Origin: Ectopseudomonas composti
GTDB taxonomy: Bacteria > Pseudomonadota > Gammaproteobacteria > Pseudomonadales > Pseudomonadaceae
DNA: 7,959 bases
NCBI GenBank assembly: GCA_946886245.1
Contig: CAMPIF010000182.1
Location: forward strand, 1-7,959
Reading direction: 5' to 3'
Position 1 is the stretch's first letter. Every line of letters starts with the position of its first letter. Position numbers and translations under genes: made by a program. Below are positions 6,115 through 7,959 of this stretch, piece after piece. The notes below the pieces were generated by a model. The model saw only the letters and a list, made by a program, of their open reading frames with translations. It was not told where the DNA came from and made no database searches.

Positions 6115-7554
6115 ATGGCGCTGCGCAACGCTGTTCAACTGATCACTTATCCCGACCGCCTGGGGCGTAACCTGGGGGAGCTTTACCAGCTGTTGGATCG
6201 GCACCTGGGGGACGCGCTTGGTGGGGTGCATATCCTGCCGCTGTATCCGTCCAATGCCGACGGTGGCTTCTCACCGCTCACGCACATGGAGGTGGATCCA
6301 CGTTACGGCGACTGGGCGGATGTCGAGCGCATCTCCGCACGCTTCGACCTGTGCGTCGACCTGGTGATCAGCCACATCGCGGACGAGTCGCCGGAGTTTC
6401 TCGATTTCGTTGCGCATGGCCAGGACTCGCCCTACGCGGATCTCTTCGTTCAGGTCGATCGCTTCGGCGAAATCAGCCATGACGACCTGGCCAAGATCCA
6501 TATCCGCAAGGAAAAGGAGCCGTTTCGCGAGGTGCGCCTGGCCAATGGTGAAACCTGTCGGGTCTGGTGCACGTTCACCGAACGGCAGATCGACCTCAAT
6601 TACGACTCGCCGAAAACCTATCAGTTGATGGAGCAGTACATGGCCTTCCTCGCGGCGCGCGGGGTCAGGCTGTTTCGCCTGGATGCCTTCGGCTACACCA
6701 CCAAACGCATCGGTACCAGCTGCTTTCTGGTGGAGCCGAACGTGTACCGCATCCTCGAGTGGTTCCGCGAAACCGGGGTCAAGTACGAGGCCGAGATGCT
6801 GCCGGAGGTGCATGACCACATCAGTTACCAGTACGCCATCTCGCGGCGGCAGATGCGCCCGTACGGCTTCGCGCTGCCGCCCTTGGTCCTGCACGCACTG
6901 CTCAGTGGCAGCAGCCGCTACCTCAAGAACTGGTTGCGGATGTGCCCACGCAACCAGATCACCGTGCTCGATACCCACGACGGCATCTGCATTCCGGATG
7001 TCGAAGGCATGTTGCCCGAGGCGCAGATCCAGTACCTGATCGACGAGGTCTCGACACGCAGTGCCGACCCCATCATGCGTCGCTCGGCGGTGAACGTGCA
7101 CAGCGTCGGGGCCATCTACCAGCTGACCTGCACCTTCTACGAGGCGCTGATGCGCAATGACGAGGCTTATATCGCCGCACGCGCCATCCAGTTCTTCGCG
7201 CCCGGTATCCCGCAGGTTTACTACGTTGGCCTGTTGGCTGGCTGCAACGACTTCGACCTGCTCGAGCAGACCGGCGAGGCGCGCGACGTCAATCGCCACT
7301 ACTACAGCCTCGAGGAGGCCGAGCAGGCCTTGCAGCAACCACTGGTGCAGCGCCTGCTGGCGCTGATGCGTTTGCGTTGTCAGCATCCGGCTTTCGAGGG
7401 GCGTTTCGAGCAGAACTATTCGGCTGACGATCAACTGCTGCTGGCCTGGCGTCATGGCGAGCATTACTGCCGTTTGCACCTCGATCTGAGCAGCCTGCAA
7501 GCGATCATCGACTACACCGATGGACAACTGGGTATCTGCCGCATGACCTGTTGA
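6115..7554 (+). CDS. GH13 subfamily 18 sugar phosphorylase (sucrose phosphorylase family; glucosylglycerol-type possible)
   Basis: A 479-residue cytoplasmic enzyme expected to convert an alpha-glucoside plus phosphate to alpha-glucose 1-phosphate with retention of configuration. It follows the sucrose phosphorylases of Leuconostoc and Bifidobacterium along nearly its whole length, from the N-terminal VQLITYPDRLG on. Catalytic residues are present: nucleophile D190 in FRLDAFGY, acid/base E231 in LPEVH, transition-state Asp D289 in LDTHDG, and subsite -1 H87 in ISHIADES. The phosphorylase signature IPQVYYVGLLAG (365-376) and the NRHYY segment (393-397) are intact. The acceptor side differs: the Asp of the LDIYQ/LDLYQ loop (D342 in the Bifidobacterium enzyme) is A333 in GAIYQ, and loop A reads IHIRKEKEP (128-136). 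Subfamily members also act on sucrose 6'-phosphate, glucosylglycerate and glucosylglycerol, so the substrate is uncertain. The C-terminal beta domain looks slightly short. The ATG at 6115 has only a G-rich run (6105-6111) as a ribosome site, but matches family N-termini. It appears to be transcribed separately from the helicase unit. Confidence 0.9.
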   Translation: MALRNAVQLITYPDRLGRNLGELYQLLDRHLGDALGGVHILPLYPSNADGGFSPLTHMEVDPRYGDWADVERISARFDLCVDLVISHIADESPEFLDFVAHGQDSPYADLFVQVDRFGEISHDDLAKIHIRKEKEPFREVRLANGETCRVWCTFTERQIDLNYDSPKTYQLMEQYMAFLAARGVRLFRLDAFGYTTKRIGTSCFLVEPNVYRILEWFRETGVKYEAEMLPEVHDHISYQYAISRRQMRPYGFALPPLVLHALLSGSSRYLKNWLRMCPRNQITVLDTHDGICIPDVEGMLPEAQIQYLIDEVSTRSADPIMRRSAVNVHSVGAIYQLTCTFYEALMRNDEAYIAARAIQFFAPGIPQVYYVGLLAGCNDFDLLEQTGEARDVNRHYYSLEEAEQALQQPLVQRLLALMRLRCQHPAFEGRFEQNYSADDQLLLAWRHGEHYCRLHLDLSSLQAIIDYTDGQLGICRMTC

Positions 7555-7618
7555 AGGTCGGCGTGGGTCATGCTTTCGCGTTAGACTTGCGCTCTTTCGA
7601 CCAGCCAAGAAGCCCGCC

Positions 7619-7959
7619 ATGGCCCTGCCATCGACCACCTACAAGATCGAACTGAACCTCACCGACATGGATCGCAGCGTTTATGAGAACCTGCGTTTCA
7701 CCGTCGCTCGCCACCCGTCCGAGACCGAAGAGCGCCTGGCCGCGCGGTTGATTGCCTATGCGCTGTTCTACCACGAGCAACTGGCGTTCGGTCGCGGCCT
7801 GTCGGATGTCGATGAGCCGGCGCTGTGGGAAAAGAGCCTGGACGATCGCGTGCTGCACTGGATCGAAGTGGGTCAGCCCGACAGCGAGCGCATCACCTGG
7901 TGCTCGCGGCGCACCGAGAAGTTCAGCGGAACTAAAGAGGCCACCGGGGCGTCGCCCAG
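7619..7959 (+). CDS. yaeQ: YaeQ family protein (N-terminal part, runs off window)
   Basis: The frame is open from the ATG at 7619 to the window end, about 113 codons. The N-terminus MALPSTTYKIELNLTDMDR and the following RHPSETEERLAARL (residues 32-45), FGRGLSDVDEPALW (57-70) and WIEVGQPDSERI (81-92) match E. coli YaeQ (RHPSETQERM, RGLCADDEPEAW, WIELGLPDERRI) and, from memory, Pseudomonas YaeQ almost exactly. YaeQ is a small protein of about 180 residues with a PD-(D/E)XK nuclease-like fold. Its cellular function is not settled, although an RfaH-suppressor role was once proposed. After WCSRRTEKFS the family normally continues into an AYG-type segment, but here the reading is GTKEATGASP, which I cannot align. 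The start has only a weak purine run (AAGAAG, 7607-7612). About 75 residues would lie outside the window, and whether the gene is intact cannot be judged. Confidence 0.85.
   Translation, partial: MALPSTTYKIELNLTDMDRSVYENLRFTVARHPSETEERLAARLIAYALFYHEQLAFGRGLSDVDEPALWEKSLDDRVLHWIEVGQPDSERITWCSRRTEKFSGTKEATGASP

Noticed and set aside
7555..7618. Promoter for yaeQ, with TAGACT (7582-7587) as a -10
   Set aside because: It matches 4 of 6 consensus positions, but no acceptable -35 lies 16-18 bases upstream. A promoter is likely in this gap but cannot be placed.
6271..7638. Long minus-strand open frame of 455 codons opposite the phosphorylase
   Set aside because: It is antisense to a gene with complete catalytic motifs, and its translation shows no recognisable domain.

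Overview
The window looks like chromosomal DNA of a gamma-proteobacterium, most likely Pseudomonas in the broad sense (P. mendocina / P. oleovorans-like). The evidence is high GC with strong third-position G/C bias, proteins that read as Pseudomonas-type, and a yaeQ start very close to the Pseudomonas YaeQ proteins I know. No search was run, so the assignment rests on recognition. All supported genes are on the + strand. I see no tRNA, rRNA, CRISPR array or complete insertion sequence.

Bases 1-6015 form one tight four-gene unit. (1) The C-terminal ~680 residues of a large AAA+ ATPase of the kind annotated 'DNA repair ATPase', with its N-terminal part outside the window. (2) A six-helix rhomboid intramembrane serine protease, whose GTG start overlaps the ATPase stop by 4 bases. 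(3) A single-HKD phospholipase D-superfamily protein resembling bacterial Nuc and animal Zucchini/PLD6, 12 bases downstream behind a good Shine-Dalgarno. (4) A 903-residue SF1 Upf1/DNA2-like helicase with a degenerate restriction-endonuclease-like tail, whose ATG overlaps the nuclease stop by one base. A weak terminator-like hairpin follows.

The coupled Zucchini-like PLD and Upf1/MOV10-type helicase carry the two core activities of the Mokosh anti-phage system, here attached to a AAA+ ATPase and a membrane protease. This is the most interesting feature of the window. It could be an uncharacterised defence or nucleic-acid/membrane stress module, or a conserved housekeeping operon of pseudomonads. 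The sequence alone cannot decide.

Bases 6115-7554 encode a GH13 subfamily 18 phosphorylase (sucrose phosphorylase family). Its catalytic residues are intact, but an acceptor-site Asp of sucrose phosphorylases is replaced by Ala, so the natural substrate may be another glucoside such as glucosylglycerol. Bases 7619-7959 hold the start of yaeQ. Its last ~33 bases no longer fit the YaeQ family, suggesting an insertion junction, rearrangement or assembly edge.
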